Origin: Trebonia sp963773105
GTDB taxonomy: Bacteria; Actinomycetota; Actinomycetes; Streptosporangiales; Streptosporangiaceae
NCBI GenBank assembly: GCA_963773105.1
Contig: CAVZAA010000001.1
Coordinates: forward strand, 310,001-374,000
Length of the DNA stretch: 64,000 nucleotides
Direction: 5' to 3'
In this document: piece after piece, positions 63,205 through 64,000 of the stretch
Position numbering within the stretch: position 1 is the first letter of the stretch
Layout of the letters: each line of letters starts with the position of its first letter
The notes under the pieces: generated by a model
The model's database searches: none
What the model saw: only the letters and a program-made list of their open reading frames with translations
What the model was told of the DNA's origin: nothing
Translations under genes and position numbers: made by a program

Positions 63205-64000
63205 CTACGCGCTGAGCTCGCGCTCCAGCGGGGTGCGGAAACGCGGGGTGACGCGATTCGCCTCCAGCCACGCCTCCAGCCGGTCCGCCGCACTGGAAAC
63301 CGCGGCCGCCCCGTCGGCCCCGATGTCCTCAAGCAGTCGGCAGACGACCTCCCCGGACGCCCGCTGCGCCCAGCCGCCCACTACGCGGCCCTCCCACCAG
63401 ACGGTCGGCCCGATGTTGCCGGTCCGGTCGAACAGGGCGGCCCGGTGCTCGCCCAGGAACCAGTCCCGCGCCTGCCAGCCCATCGGCGTGGGGTCGAGCG
63501 CGGGCAGCAGCGCGGCGACGGCGGGCATTTCGCCCGGGAACTCCAGATCGTCCGCCAGCGCGACGCCGGGCTGCCCGTCCAGGTCCACCTCGGCCGTCGG
63601 CAGCGCCGCCAGGGCCGCCTTGGTCTGCGCGCCGGTCCAGCCGGCCCACCACTGCAGATCGGCCGCGGGGGCCGGACCGAACGAGCGCAGCCACCGCCGC
63701 GCCAGCTCGACCCGCGCCGCGCCGGCGTCGAGGGCGGCGTCGCCGGCCGCCGTGCTCAGCCAGGTCGAGGCGGCAAACCACTCGAACTGCCCGGACGACC
63801 ACCCGCCGCGCCGATGCCCCCGCACCAGGTGCCCCTCCGCGCCCAGCAGCATCAGCACTCGCGAGGTGATGTAGGCGGTGCCGCCGTAGCTCTTGTCGAG
63901 CGAGTAGGAGAGCTGCGTCCGCAGCCGCGGCTCGCCGTCGGATAGCTGCGCCGCCGACGCGCCGCCGTCGCGCGCGTGAAGAACCCGCAGCACGCCCGAG
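63205..64000 (-). CDS. winged-helix DNA-binding domain-containing protein (HTH_42 type), 5' end outside window
   Basis: The C-terminal about 265 residues of a crosslink-repair-like winged-helix protein (HTH_42/YcaQ group). Parts recognised are GGTAYITSRVLMLLGAEGHL, RRWLRSFGPAPAADLQWWAG and GPTVWWEGRVVGGWAQR. The frame remains open to the end of the window, so the start lies to the right. Members of this family are linked to DNA repair and antibiotic self-resistance, but the role here is unknown. Confidence 0.8.
   Translation of the reverse strand, partial: SGVLRVLHARDGGASAAQLSDGEPRLRTQLSYSLDKSYGGTAYITSRVLMLLGAEGHLVRGHRRGGWSSGQFEWFAASTWLSTAAGDAALDAGAARVELARRWLRSFGPAPAADLQWWAGWTGAQTKAALAALPTAEVDLDGQPGVALADDLEFPGEMPAVAALLPALDPTPMGWQARDWFLGEHRAALFDRTGNIGPTVWWEGRVVGGWAQRASGEVVCRLLEDIGADGAAAVSSAADRLEAWLEANRVTPRFRTPLERELSA

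Overview
The window is high-G+C DNA from an actinomycete (Actinomycetota). Supporting signs are GTG/TTG starts, many 4-nt gene overlaps, an actinobacterial-type hopanoid operon, a DevR/OsdR-type response regulator, GpgS, and a large SARP/BTAD regulator. The exact genus cannot be read from the sequence. I saw no rRNA, tRNA, CRISPR array or intact insertion sequence.

Region 1 (1-19.7 kb) looks like a hypoxia/dormancy island. It holds the end of a pyruvate:ferredoxin oxidoreductase beta subunit, a decayed FAD/ferredoxin oxidoreductase, and a complete cydABDC set (bd oxidase plus its ABC assembly exporter). These are followed by a DUF2252 pair, a broken FUSC protein, three CBS-domain proteins (two with BON domains), a flavin split-barrel protein, a zinc alcohol dehydrogenase, a DevR/DosR-type response regulator without a nearby sensor kinase, universal stress proteins and a small membrane protein. 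A recurring 14-bp near-palindrome close to GGGACCTTCGGCCC lies upstream of most of these units. It often occurs as pairs 21-22 bp apart, as expected for a DosR-like regulon that also covers cyd.

Region 2 (19.7-32 kb) has an OatA-like acyltransferase and then a tight seven-gene hopanoid operon: hpnC, hpnD, hpnE, prenyl diphosphate synthase, squalene-hopene cyclase, an unusual HpnG-IspH fusion, and hpnH. The fusion joins the last MEP-pathway enzyme to the adenosylhopane-processing phosphorylase.

Region 3 (32-48.7 kb) is mixed. It holds a deleted DUF559 relic, a MacB-type ABC pair, a RIO-like kinase, a protein of four 16-residue helical repeats, a ribokinase, and a frameshifted CYTH/CHAD gene 5 bp ahead of a ParA-type ATPase. 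After these come a broken FUSC exporter, a broken secreted protein, gpgS, a GMC oxidoreductase and a phospholipase C-like phosphoesterase.

Region 4 (48.7-58.8 kb) is a family of five secreted HAF-repeat proteins. One is divergent from, and four lie downstream of, a 1088-residue regulator whose domain order is the reverse of AfsR. Two of the five copies are frameshifted. The promoter-proximal copies share a leader and an upstream element at a fixed distance.

Region 5 (58.8-64 kb) has an acyl-CoA synthetase, a CysRS-family enzyme with an atypical KMSKS loop, a Phd/VapC toxin-antitoxin pair and the end of a winged-helix protein.

At least eight genes carry frameshifts, often at shortened or lengthened G/C runs. 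Some loci also carry real deletions or a nonsense codon, so both gene decay and base-calling errors may contribute.
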